Assembly: GCA_965153455.1 (NCBI GenBank)
Contig: OZ234494.1
Span: forward strand, 14,632,001 to 14,696,000
Direction: 5' to 3'
Length of the DNA stretch: 64,000 nucleotides
DNA from: Sphagnum compactum
Taxonomy: Eukaryota > Bryophyta > Sphagnopsida > Sphagnales
The notes below the pieces were generated by a model that was not told the origin of the DNA, did not search any database, and was given only the letters and a program-made list of their open reading frames with translations. Positions within the stretch are counted from its first letter, which is position 1. Each line of letters starts with the position of its first letter. Position numbers and translations under genes: made by a program. Of this stretch, positions 48,001-59,308 are shown one piece after another.

Positions 48001-50771
48001 CAGAAAGGTGGACAAGTGGTTCCTTCACCAAGACAAGGGATTTTACCTGCAGCCAAGGCGATGGGATGCCATAATACGTATATTCTTGCAAAATGTCCTG
48101 ACTCTTGGTGAGGCGTTCCAAAATGTATACACACTTAGAGAGACAATTTGTGTAACCATCTGGATTGCTCGCCACTAGTGCCACTAGTAGACTCATGACA
48201 GCAGTCAGGACCCCAAGGTCACGCTCATCCAGCAACTGGACCATTTGCTGTGACCTATCATCCAGAACCCCATGATCACTGTCACTTTGTACCTTTCATA
48301 TCATTCGTGACAATAAAGGAGAAATTGAACCTATCAAACCTATTATAACCACTCTACACACAAGCATGGAGATACAGCACAACAAACATAAACACAGCCA
48401 CAGATTTCAAAAACCACATTCATGAAGGACAAGGGAGTTACAGGTAGACAAACAATATTCCTGAAATGTACAAATATGAGAGCAACAGAGAAAAGAAAAT
48501 AAAAGAAAAAAAGGGAAATGGAACAAGAGCAGCATTGATGTTATGCCATCCAGCAACGGCTAGCCAGATCACAAGCCAGACGTATGGCCATGATATTCCA
48601 CAACACAAACTACATTAAAATTCTGGAGGCAATATCAAATCTAGACAGTGTGCAAACTACACAAGGAAGGGGAAAGGACGTAGGTCATATCTCCTTGCAG
48701 CAGGTCAGGCAAACACAATTGGCAGATGGGGCAGATATGAATAAGTTTTGGGGCCTAATCCTTAATCAGTTTTTTAAACCATGTTCCTACCTCTACTTCC
48801 AATCAAAAAAGATCTGCTCAAAAGCATCCAAGTGCTTCCAGATTTCCAGCATTTAGATAACAAATGATCTCTGCAGCAACACGAACATGCCGGTGAAACT
48901 GCCATGCAGCCACCAAACTCACCAGCCTTCCACATTGACTACATCAGGATTTTTTCGATACAGCCGAAGTAGGCACAACGCTGCCTTCTTGCGCACCAGT
49001 GGTCTGCAGGAGTTTGAAATCTGGCACACAAAGCCATTGCCTCATAGTCAAACACCACCTGACTATGTGCTATTGGCACTATGGGCCTACAAACCATCAC
49101 TCCATCCTGGAGATCATGAGAATCGGCCCAAAAAGGATGCATGCTGTCAACTACTGTTCAGGCTGCAATCAATCTCCTCCTGTTCAAATGACCTAAAATC
49201 CACCTTCTGATAACTGATCAGTCTCAGACACACAGAAAGCAGCCATGGACTTAGTCATAAATGGAAACCACAACAATTATGTCTTCAGACGCTTACCAGC
49301 AACTTCTGCACATCTGGTGCCAATGACTCAGAGAACTCCCTCCCACCAACATTCCCAACCTTAACCATCAAAAAAAAACACGTGTTAATGAAGATTTTAT
49401 GAAAACCCCTGCAAGCCAGAGACAAAGAAACAGAGAGTGAATACAGCTCATTAAATTCAATTGTCTTGGTGCTCATGCTCTTGAATGACTTTCCTCTACA
49501 ACTTGCTTACAGATTATCAAGTCAAACCAGCTGGAGAAACAGATGAAAAAAAAAGGAGAGGGGAATGTACCATTGTTAAGGCCAGACATTGAAATGTCTC
49601 ATTGCGTCCAATTATGTCATTGCGTACAGTGTTGATGACCAACCTCAGAAAATCATGATTTTCATTCAGTAGGCATGATGTTACAATGTAGCCAACCTGC
49701 TCTCAGCACCCATCTTGTCTTAAGCCCTAACCCATTGTTTGAGAATGTGATCACGCAAAATCTTAACTTTCAATCTCCTGATGTTGACCTCAGTCCCAGA
49801 TATAATGATACCTAATCCATTGAGATGGCACAATGCTGAAGTGCTTCTTCTCAATAGCCCTAAAAGCCAGGAATATCAGCAGGAAAGCAGCTAATAGATG
49901 TAACCAGGTGTATCATCAAGTCCTTTGAAGAGAAGAGGTGTTACAGACAGCAATGCTCCTACAAACCTGCTTCTCTGCATACTTTGGAGCTGAAATGAGA
50001 GCCACAGTTTCCATGTGCCCGAAATCCACATCATAGCCAAGCATGTAGATGTAAAGCATCTTCCACACATACTTCTTCTTTTCATATGGTGTCAAGCCCT
50101 GCTAATAGACAGAACAACACAGGAGACTGAATCAACTCCTCAGCAGTAGAACAAGGTACACCACAAGCAAGCCACATTTGGGCACCTACTGGGCAGCCAT
50201 TCCATGAGCAGTTTCCTAGCCATCCTTCCTCACTGAAATTCAATACAGCTTTGACTAAAACCTAGTTCTCAGAACATTCGAAATCTTTGGCACTCTCTGA
50301 CTCTCTCATCATAGTTCACAACATTAGGGCTACAGTATAAGAACTCCGTGAGTCCAAGTTCACACCCGGTGACTAAAAGTAATCAGTCAACCAGTCATAA
50401 ACAGATTGTTGCTAGCTGTACTACAACAATGATGATAGTTCCATCATTGCCCCAACAGCGCTATGCTGTGACCTTTGGTCATTCCTTGTTTCTCCTTTCC
50501 ATTTTGGGAACATGAAAAGCACTCTCTGTCGCCAATCAAATCCACAATAGGCGTACCCTAGATATTATGCAACAACCTTGCAATGCATGCCATAAGATCA
50601 TTACAGCAACCTTCCTTTTGTACATCCTAGTTCTCCCACAAGCTTTCTCTCCAGTGCATCATCCACTTGGAAGGGCGGGGGGAGATCGGACCAAAGAACA
50701 GAAGAAAACTATAAGCAAATAACTATTGTTTTCTTCTTCTTCCTTAGGTCTCACTTGAAGGGCCTCACTCT

Positions 50772-50829
<58 letters not shown>

Positions 50830-51106
50830 TTGGTGCCGTAGCAGCAGCAGCAGCAGTAGAAGAAAGGATTTCATCATTCCCCGAGACTGGATCTAGTTTC
50901 CAAAAAGGAAAGAAAGCGAAGAAAAATCTACAAGGAATAGGTAGTGTGTTGCTGAGTGACAGCAGCAGTAGTACCCGCTGGTTTTTGAAGCGAGTGCGGA
51001 TGTTAGCGAGCTCCTTGTCCACACGCACACGCTCCTGCTCCTTGTTCTGGCAATTACGTACATCACTAATAAACACAGACAATCCACGCATACCCGACAA
51101 CGCCAT
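39085..51106 (-). CDS. AP2A: AP-2 complex subunit alpha (alpha-adaptin)
   Basis: Coding exons, 5' to 3': 51106-50975, 50098-49967, 49696-49571, 49359-49297, 49020-48923, 48254-48047, 47745-47674, 47501-47409, 47087-46986, 46821-46724, 46277-46202, 46079-45991, 45816-45711, 45449-45384, 44813-44707, 44378-44274, 44151-44031, 43899-43723, 43237-42986, 42584-42504, 42405-42241, 41900-41814, 40807-40682, 40157-40077, 39772-39704, 39399-39320, 39208-39085. All 26 introns are GT-AG with matching phases; total 3036 bp, 1011 residues, the usual plant length. It starts [20 protein letters not shown]. The adaptin trunk (to about 600) includes KKKY (51-54, phosphoinositide-binding in animals), [18 protein letters not shown] and [21 protein letters not shown] Pro-rich hinge (600-741) contains [10 protein letters not shown]. 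The ear (742-1011) includes [20 protein letters not shown] and [19 protein letters not shown]. It forms the endocytic AP-2 core with beta, mu and sigma subunits at the plasma membrane, recruiting clathrin and cargo. No broken exon is seen. Confidence 0.97.
50774..50826. repeat. (CT)n microsatellite in AP-2 alpha intron 1
   Basis: About 26 CT units; on the gene strand it is (GA)n within the first intron, roughly 150 bases after exon 1. Confidence 0.95.
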
Positions 51107-51420
51107 GTCCCCTCCTCACCACAACACTTCAAAGAACCCCCCCCCCCCCCCCCCCCCCTACCCCCCCCAACAAACTTCCCCCTTCTTCGTCGTCGACGAC
51201 GCCGTGGTCGTTCTCGTTCTACGAAACGCCACTACTCCTTCTCCTCCTCCTCCTCCACCGTCGCCGTCGCCGCTACTACCCTCACCACCTCTCCAACGCT
51301 AAGATCTCCGCAACTAGACGGTGAAATCGGTCGAAATAAAATACGAGCAGCAACAGCAGAAGACAAACAAGAACATCATACCGTGATCACAGCACCGATG
51401 TGAAGCTAGACTGCAAAATA
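51107..51420 (-). promoter_or_regulatory. 5' leader/proximal promoter of AP-2 alpha with a G22 tract
   Basis: On the gene strand a run of 22 G (51158-51137) ends 30 bases before the start codon, preceded by a G8 run (51168-51161). Further upstream are GGA and GACG tracts. No ATG occurs on the gene strand between 51107 and about 51370, so the leader is free of upstream starts over at least 260 bases. The transcript start is not determinable. Confidence 0.55.
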
Positions 51421-52106
51421 AGCTACTACAACAACAACAACTACTACAACTTCTTCTTCTTCTTCTTCGTCTTCTTCGGTCGTGTTTGTTGTTGTTGTTG
51501 TTCTCCCTTCTTTTTTGTTATTAGTTTGCTTTGTTTTGGAGAGTGGAAAGGGGGGGTTGTTCGTGTTCCTATTGCACAAGTTATCATTTATAGAGGTTAG
51601 GTGTAGGTTAGGTGTTTACAGCGAAGCCGCTGCCATCACTGGTCAGTAGGTAATAATTATTATAAATTTTATTATTTTTCCATTATTGTTTCCCCCTTTC
51701 CGGTGCCCTTTGGGTAGTAGGAACTAGGTACCTACCTATAGGCAAGACCTACTACCAGGTGGGTAGGTGGCTGGATAGGTGAGTGGATAGGTGGCTGGGT
51801 AGGTGAGAGAGGGGTAGGGTGAAGCCTGAGGGTGAGGGCATTATTGAACTCAGGACTTGTGCTTTATTATTATTAAATTATTTTTTTTGGTGATTTATTT
51901 TTTGGCAATAAAAATTATAATAATATTCTATAATTAGGCATTATATATTTAAAAATGAAACTAATGTGTTTGGGAATTTCTTTTCAGGTTTTTGGCATGG
52001 TAGTAGGATGATGTTTTTCAGAATTTTTTTATTATAAAATCCAAAAATAATTAATTAGTGCCTAACCAACCCTAGGTACTATGGTAAATGCCTTTTGCCT
52101 ACAAGC
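51421..52106. other. Intergenic, distal upstream of AP-2 alpha
   Basis: It begins with (CTT)n and (GTT)n tracts (51450-51505), then AT-rich DNA and a GGTA/GGTGGCTGG-rich tandem stretch (51740-51830). No gene recognised. Confidence 0.6.
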
Positions 52107-52249
52107 TTTTACCACAAAGATTTTTTTTTATGTTAAGTTAACGTTCACTTAATACAAAATAATCACCCATTAACAATTGGGCACCACTTAAGATGCCACC
52201 TAGATTTTCACTTAATAATTATTTAACATTATGTGTGAATTATTGCACC
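52107..52249 (-). mobile_element. MITE family B, partial copy
   Basis: On the minus strand from 52249 it reads GGTGCAATAATTCACACATA, then matches the 26039-26263 element through AAGTGAAAATCTAGGTGGCA, GGGTGATT and AAAATCTTTGTGGTAAA-like blocks. The last ~80 bp, including the second inverted repeat, is absent. It lies close to the copia 3' LTR. Confidence 0.65.
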
Positions 52250-52269
52250 TTTAGCAAGATCGCCATAAA

Positions 52270-52458
52270 TAAAAAAATCTCAACAAAGGCCTAAAGCCAT
52301 AGCAACAAGATCATAGATAATTAAATTTTGTGGATAAAATAGGCTAGGAGATCAAAAATAATTAAATTACGTGGATAAATAAGTAATTTCATAATTAAAT
52401 AATTTATCAATTGATTAGTTTATCTCTAGTAAACACTAAAGGTTATAAAATACTAACA
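52270..52458 (-). repeat. 3' LTR of the copia element
   Basis: On the minus strand it starts TGTTAGTATTTTATAACCTT, preceded by GTGGG (typical copia polypurine context). It matches the 5' LTR start TGATGTATTATTGGTATCTT and later ATGGATAAAATAGG-type blocks. The low-coordinate boundary is approximate, and part of the LTR is deleted relative to the other copy. Confidence 0.65.
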
Positions 52459-52762
52459 CCCACAAGGATAGATAAATCTTTAACGACAAAGCAAAATCAA
52501 CGAGTAGCAAGGAGAACTAAGTCTATTATAACTAATCAAAATCTTATTATTTAAGGAATAGTAAGGACATAGAACGTTACTATTTTTTAAATGAAAAGGA
52601 GTTCAAGGATAATTAAATTTACGACTAAATTACATTAGAAAAATGAATTATGAATTTGTTTCAAGTTTTTTGAACTAATAAAATCAATGTTTTCTTTGAG
52701 CTTCTTGAATTTTGTCGTCCCTAATGGCTAGATGAATATATCTGCAAGTTGGTTTTTTAATC

Positions 52763-53188
52763 TTACATGTCAAAATCAAATTTTCCAAAAGAATTTTTTT
52801 CCTTCACAAAGTGATATTGGATTTCTAGGTGTTTAATCCTAGCATGGAACATAGGATTCTTTACGATTTTAATACAACTTAGATTATCACAAAGAATTAT
52901 AGTGTTAGAATTTTCAGCCATATCAATTTCACTCAAGAGTGCTTGTAACCAAGTTGCTTCTTTTGATCCCTCGTTTAAAGAATGACACTTTACTTTCACT
53001 GAAAATAGTGCCATAGGAGGTTGCCTCTTTGAACTCCATGTGATAAGCCCCTTTCCAAGTTGCAACAAGTAGCTTGAAGTTGACATCCGTCCTTTAACAT
53101 CCCATGCCCAATTGAAGTCTATGAATCCTTGACCCACATTGATACTCCCCATTTCATAAAACATTCCATAATCTTGTGTCCCTTTCAA
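52763..53188 (-). pseudogene. Copia RNase H remnant
   Basis: A 141-codon open frame contains FNWAWDVKGRMSTSSYLLQL, then ITWSSKRQPPMALFSVKVKC and EATWLQALLSEIDMAENSNT, ending with HARIKHLEIQYHFVKEK. These are the characteristic copia RNase H blocks. Substitutions at otherwise fixed positions mark it as decayed. Confidence 0.9.
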
Positions 53189-53313
53189 GTATCATATTAT
53201 GTGTTTAGTTGCTTCAAGATGGATTTTCATTGGAGCTCTCATGAATCTATGAAACATGATTACTACAAACACAATGTTTATTCTTGTGTTGCATAAGTAG
53301 ATTAATTTCTCAA

Positions 53314-54260
53314 TCAGAGTTTAATAAATAGTTGGATTAGTCTCAATGAGAGATTCTTATCACTCGTGACAAGTGAAAAACCGTTTGGTAAAGAAATGTG
53401 AGCAGGATTACAATTAGCCATCCCAAATTGATTGAAAATATCAACAATGAAATGATGTTCAATCATAAACATGCCCTTGTTGACATGTAAAAAATTGAAC
53501 TTCATGACAAGATAAAACTTAAGCAATATGAAATTTGTCATTTCAAACATAGATTCTAGTTGAGTAATCAACCACTTGATCTTGGTTGCATTACTTCCAA
53601 TCATAAGCAAATCATCAACAGACATCAACAAGGTAACAATTTTAATTCCTTTTTTCATGTCATACAAGTTGTAATCTACTTCATTCCTTTTTAGGCTTTG
53701 ATGTTTTAAATATGTGTCAATTTTTGTGTACCATGATATTGGAGCTTGAAAAAAACCATAGAGAGATTTCAAATTTTTATAAACGTTAATTTCCTCCCTT
53801 TTCTTCACAATTCCTTCCAATTGCTTCATGAATACTTCTTCATGAAGGTTTCCATTAAAAAATGTTGTTTTCATGTTTGAATGAAAAGCGTGGACTAGTT
53901 GTTATGGGTTGTTAGTGCTACCACCAAACAAATTGTGCTACATTTAACTACCAATGCAAAGGTTTCTTTATAATCCACACCTTCCACCTATTAGAATCCT
54001 TTGTCTATCAAGAGTGCCTTGAATTTGTTTGGTTTGCCATCCAAGATAGGTTTAATCTTATAAACCCATTTAGCGTTGATGGGTTGCCTCTCTAGAGGTA
54101 GGTCAATTAAAATCCATGTGTTGTTTTTTTGGATTGAATCAAATTCATGTTCCAATGTTTGGACCCATCCATCATGATTAGCTATTTCATTAAAGTTTTT
54201 TGGTTCATTAGTAAAAATAATTGTTGCAACATAATCCTCAACTATCCAGTTCTCTTTTTT
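53314..54260 (-). pseudogene. Copia reverse transcriptase remnant
   Basis: The open part (53314-53874) begins MKTTFFNGNLHEEVFMKQLE (family motif around the first catalytic Asp: here Lys-Thr-Thr-Phe) and continues SLYGFFQAPISWYTKIDTYL and LLMSVDDLLMIGS. The canonical Tyr-Val-Asp-Asp motif reads Ser-Val-Asp-Asp. Upstream sequence to about 54260 continues the domain through stops. Inactive. Confidence 0.88.
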
Positions 54261-54899
54261 TTAATGAAGAAGAATTGCTACAACATAATCTTTCATCTAA
54301 TTAGGCCATTATATTCACCTTGTGGACATAAATATGTTTTTTGGTGTGGGTCTTGAGAGCAACTATGGGTTTGTGGGCATATTTTTGGAATCTTCAAGTA
54401 GTGGTAGAGTGTCATGCCACTAGGAGATGGTTGTTGTTCCTATATTACATCATCTTGTTAGTGGTTGATGTCTAAAAACATATTATTTTCACATACTTGT
54501 GATGGCAAAGGATTTTCATGGGTTTTCTAGTGCTCCTCAACATCTTGCACAATTTCCAACCTTTACTGCAAAAGGTAAAAGGTTAACAACAATAGATGGT
54601 TATTCATAAAATTTTGTTTCATCAAATGTAACATCCCTTATCGACATGATTTTCATCCTACGAGGATTATAACAGATGTATACTTTGGATTACTCATCAT
54701 ACCTTACCATAATGTCTTCAAAACATGTGACTACAACTTTTCATGTTCATACTTCAAAATATGAATGAACATTTTACATCCAAAAACACAAATATGGTTC
54801 AAATCATGTTTCACCCCACTAAATTATTTTTTGGTGTGATATTGGAGTTTGAACCTATAAGGCAACAATCCCTAAGGTAACTTGTAGTGTCAATAGCTT

Positions 54900-55910
54900 T
54901 AATCCAAAGATGATTAAAAAAAATCAATTCAACCATCATGGAACTCACCTTGTCAATATAGGCTTGATTGATTCGTTCAATGACACCATTTTGTTATGGA
55001 GTATACAATTGTGTTAATTGTCATTTTATCCCCATTTCATCGCAAAAAAACACAAATTGATCGTTCACATATTTCCTCCATGATTTGTGAATAAATATTC
55101 AAATTTTCTATTGCATTAAACCTCCACAAGGACGTTGAAAAGTTTGAACTTTGAAAAAGCTTCATTTTTTCATTGTAAAAAATAGACCCAAATTTTGCAA
55201 GAAAAATCATCAACAAAGGTCATGAAATAGATGAATCTTATAAATGATCTTACATGAAATGGGTCACAAATGTCAAAATGTACAAGCTTAAGAATTCAAG
55301 AGTTGCCCAAATTATACTATGGTGAAATCTTTCATGGTGATGTTTTCCAAGTTGGTAGCTGGAACACACATGTTTGACCAATGGAATGCACAACATTCCA
55401 ATCACCATAATGTGTTGTCATGTGGTAGAAATTCTGATAATTCAAGTGAACTATATGCTAAAAGGTTATTTGATCTATTCAACTAGATTTATTGAAAAGG
55501 ACTAACATAGTTTATGTAAATCTAAAAAGTACAAACCATTATGTGGGTTTTTACTCCTCCTTGTTGCCATTATATTACAATTTGTATTGTTTATGACCTT
55601 GTAGTCATTTGTGTTAATCACTACCGAAAATCCTCTTTTGTGATGTGTATTATTGATAATAGGTTCTTGCACAAGCTAAACACCTAAAGATGTTGTCAAT
55701 GCTTTTTATTTCTCCGTCAATAGTGTGTACATTCACTATACCTTTTCCCATTACAAGATAGGAATGGCCATTTAATGTTCGAATTTCTAATGGAATATGA
55801 GATTTTAAAATTTTTTACATTATCTCATCACATCCAATAACATGTTTAAATGTTCTAGAGTCTAAATACTAATGGAGGTCCACATCTCTTTTGTCCAAAA
55901 ATGCCATTGC
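54900..55910 (-). pseudogene. Copia integrase and protease remnants
   Basis: On the minus strand near 55020-54960 the sequence corresponds, through frameshifts, to the Y-x-P-Q-Q-N-G-V-x-E-R-x-N region of integrase. Near 55110-55030 it corresponds to the T-D-N-G-G-E-Y region. At about 55885-55830 it corresponds to the D-S-G-A protease motif region (DSRTFKHVIGCDEI). Many stops are present, so only homology is claimed. Confidence 0.7.
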
Positions 55911-56017
55911 TACTTTAAACATTTCTTGTGGATTGGAGCTTTTTAGGTTAAGAACTTTAGTTGTTCTTGCAATAAAATCAATATCCTGCACTGCATTGAT
56001 ACAAAGACAACGCCTTT
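55911..56017. other. Copia sequence left of the nested insertion
   Basis: Minus-strand sequence between the insertion point and the protease. It continues the linker expected between gag zinc knuckle and protease. Confidence 0.6.
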
Positions 56018-57528
56018 CATTAGTAAAAAATTCCCAAACTGGAACCACTATATTTGCAACTACGTGTGACTATTAGTCATTTGTGATTTCCTTTGGAACT
56101 ATTTATTGTGTTGGTCATATTGCAACTAATTTGCAAATATTGTGGTTTTCATCTTTCCATATGAATAACATTTCGTTTGGTTTTCATCCAACAATAACAA
56201 CTTATGTCCCATTACTTGCAAATGTGACCAATTTAGTCATAGCCCTACGAGTGTACAAATGTGTATTTTGTGTATTATAAAAGGTATAGTTGGATATATT
56301 ACGATTTACAAATGTGTACTTTGAATGTATATGAATGGCTATATTACATGTCTATTCAAGGATTATTATTAACATTAAATGACTTTCATATTATGGTTAC
56401 ACTAGGTAAATATTTTGAGTATATTAAATTTTTATGTGAAATATTTACTAAATATATTGCAACCATATTACAAGTTTATCCAAGTTATTTTATTATCCTT
56501 CCTAAAACCGTTATAAATGAAATTTATTATTATATTTTTATCATCTTATTTATTTTTACGGATTAATTTAAAATTAAGAAATCATCTTAAATATTATACT
56601 TGAATAAAAAATTAAACTAAATAATCTTTTTTTGATATTTATAGTTTTACAAAAACTAGAAAATTTGACGAAATAATATGAATATGAATAAAAAAATAGT
56701 TAACTTAAGTTAAGTACCAATTCCAATAATAATTTTATTATATTTAGTATTTATTCATATATTTATACGAATTACTGAAAACATTACTGAAAAAATCTAT
56801 TAACTTATTATATAAATTTAAAATTCAATTTCAAAGCACAAATATACTTATTAAAAATTATTAAAAATCTTAAAATTTTATTATAATCACTCATGCTAGT
56901 TCTAGCAAGTGAAACAAGAATAAGAATAATAAAAATAAAATATATTAACCTTGGCTACCAACTAACTACAAGAATATTTCAATTATTGTCATTATTGTTG
57001 TTAAATGTTTATTATTATATTTATTATTAACTTAAAAATGAGAAAATAATGCGAATAATTATAATATAGTAGTTAGCCTAGGCTAGTTACTAGTTATATT
57101 ATTATAAATTAGAATTTTAGTACTTAATATTTATAAATAATAGTTAACAATTATTAAATAGTAAGTTATTCAGGGATTAATTTATTTTTTATGAACCATT
57201 AATTAATAAATAACAAGTTTTTTATTTCAATATTAACTGATTATTAGTTAGTTAAATTAGTTAATTCATCATTGTAGGTTATATATATAATTAAATTATA
57301 AATTTATTAATGCTTATCAGTAATATTGTAATAAATTCATTAATTATATAATTATGTAACATAAAACTACTGTCAATTATTATTATACGTAGTTAGTTAA
57401 TTGGGTAGTTTATTACGTAATTAGTTACTTGCCCATTTAAATATACAATGTACAAAAATTTAATTGCAAGTAGTTTACGATTTAAAATGTTCAATCATTT
57501 GCATCCTAAAAAGTTTAAAATGTATGTT

Positions 57529-59308
57529 CACTACAAGAAAATAAGGTTTTATTTACTCGAAAAATTGGTCATAAGGTACCCTAAATGGTCCTTGTCTAAC
57601 TTGACCAAGGTGTCATTTTGAACAAGTCGTTTTGGACCCGCTCATTTTGACTAGGTCTTTTTGGTTGGTTGTTTTTATTAGACTTTTTTATTTATTTTAT
57701 TAATCAACAATATTTTGATGACAACTCTATATGATTTTATTTTTATATAATCAAAATATATATTATATTTTGTATTATGTTTTAGGTTAGGTGGCCAACT
57801 TTAAACCTACTTGCCTAGGCTAGCTATCTTAGCCACGTAAAACTTAAATAACAAGTGTTGTGTGTATGAGGACTTGAACTCCTCATCTCACTTTAGCAAG
57901 TCAAGTCCTTACCATTGGGCTACCATTTCAAATGTTTATCAATTTTATCATCATATTTTAATAAACTTGATTGAATTTTTGGTTTTGATGTACATATCAT
58001 AACATTCATCAACAAATTTCAATATTTTTGTATTACTTATTTAAGTAGGAGGTTATACCATGTACCAAATATCTACTTAGATAACATGTAGGTACTTACG
58101 CCTAGTAAACAATTGCATATTATTAACTCAATTAATAATTATTTTTAAAAAAAACAATGATTGATTAATTACTATAAATTATCAGTAATATCAATAATTA
58201 ATAATTGATTATTTCCTATTAATTCCTAAATGTTAAATAGAAAATATGATTATTTAAAATTATTTAATAATTATTTAATATAATTGGCTTATTATTGAAT
58301 ATTTCCTATGAAGTATTAGAAATGTAAAAATTTTAAAATAATAATTTAATATTAATTTCTGATTTTAAAATTTTTAATGACTAGTTATTGATTATTTCAT
58401 CAATATTTACTATTGATTATTGATAATTGATTATATACCATTTATTACTAATTATTGATTATTTACTATTAATTACTGATTATTTGTTATGTAATATTAA
58501 ATACTCATTATTGAATATTGACTATGAAATAATAATAATAATAATCAATTAGTATATACTCAATTATTATAAACAAAAGAATAATTTTAAATAATTTCAC
58601 TTATCAATAATTATTAACAATTATATATTGTCTACTATTAATTATTATAAATTACTATCAAGTATTAGCCAAAATTTTGATAATTTGATAATAATAATTA
58701 ATCAATTAACAACTTGATGGATAAATTAGTTATTGATTATTAATTAACATTTATTTGGTGACTAATTAATTATATAAAATATTAATCATAAATCATTGAG
58801 TTTTAACTATTGATTATTAAATATAAACTATTTAATGTATTAAATCTAAGTACCTACATGTGCCTAAAGGTAACATGTAGGTAGCCTATTAAACTTTATA
58901 AGTAACTACTATGTGTAATATATCTAACCTAAGGCCTACTAGTTATGAACTTAGGTTTGGTATGTACTTTAGGCAAAATAAATTTGTAGGTCAAGTAATT
59001 AAATTAATATGGTTAATTTGACTAAGTGTCAAATCATAATGGCCAATTTGACTCATTCTAAATCACAATGACCATTGAGTATAATCAATTTGATCAAACC
59101 TTAATCATTTTGATGGACTTTTGGCCTTTTTTACTAAATGTTTGGTTTGTCGAATGGTCCAAAATGTCATTTTAATCAAATGTTTCAGTTAGAATTAACT
59201 CATGTTTTTTCATGTCACAAGCTTTTAATCAAAACGATCATCCCCTTTGGTCAATGTGAACATTTTAGACAAGTTAAACCTTATGAAAAGTCATGTTTTC
59301 TTATAGTG
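57529..59308. mobile_element. CACTA transposon (1780 bp) with GTT target duplication
   Basis: The left end CACTACAAGAAAATAAGG (57529) and right end, read from 59308 on the minus strand, CACTATAAGAAAACATGA share the CACTA superfamily terminus. GTT precedes the left end (57526-57528) and follows the right end (59309-59311), the 3-bp duplication expected of CACTA elements. The interior lacks transposase, so it is non-autonomous. Subterminal regions repeat GGTCA/TTGACCAA and TTTTGAACAAGT-like segments. Confidence 0.85.
57858..57929 (-). repeat. tRNA-derived SINE-like segment or tRNA pseudogene
   Basis: On the minus strand this 72-base segment has an A box (TAGCCCAATGG, 57922-57912), a B box within GAGTTCAAGTCC (57881-57870) and a perfect T-arm stem GAGGA/TCCTC. 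The acceptor ends do not pair, so it is not a functional tRNA. Spacing fits a tRNA-derived SINE head or a decayed tRNA. Confidence 0.55.
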
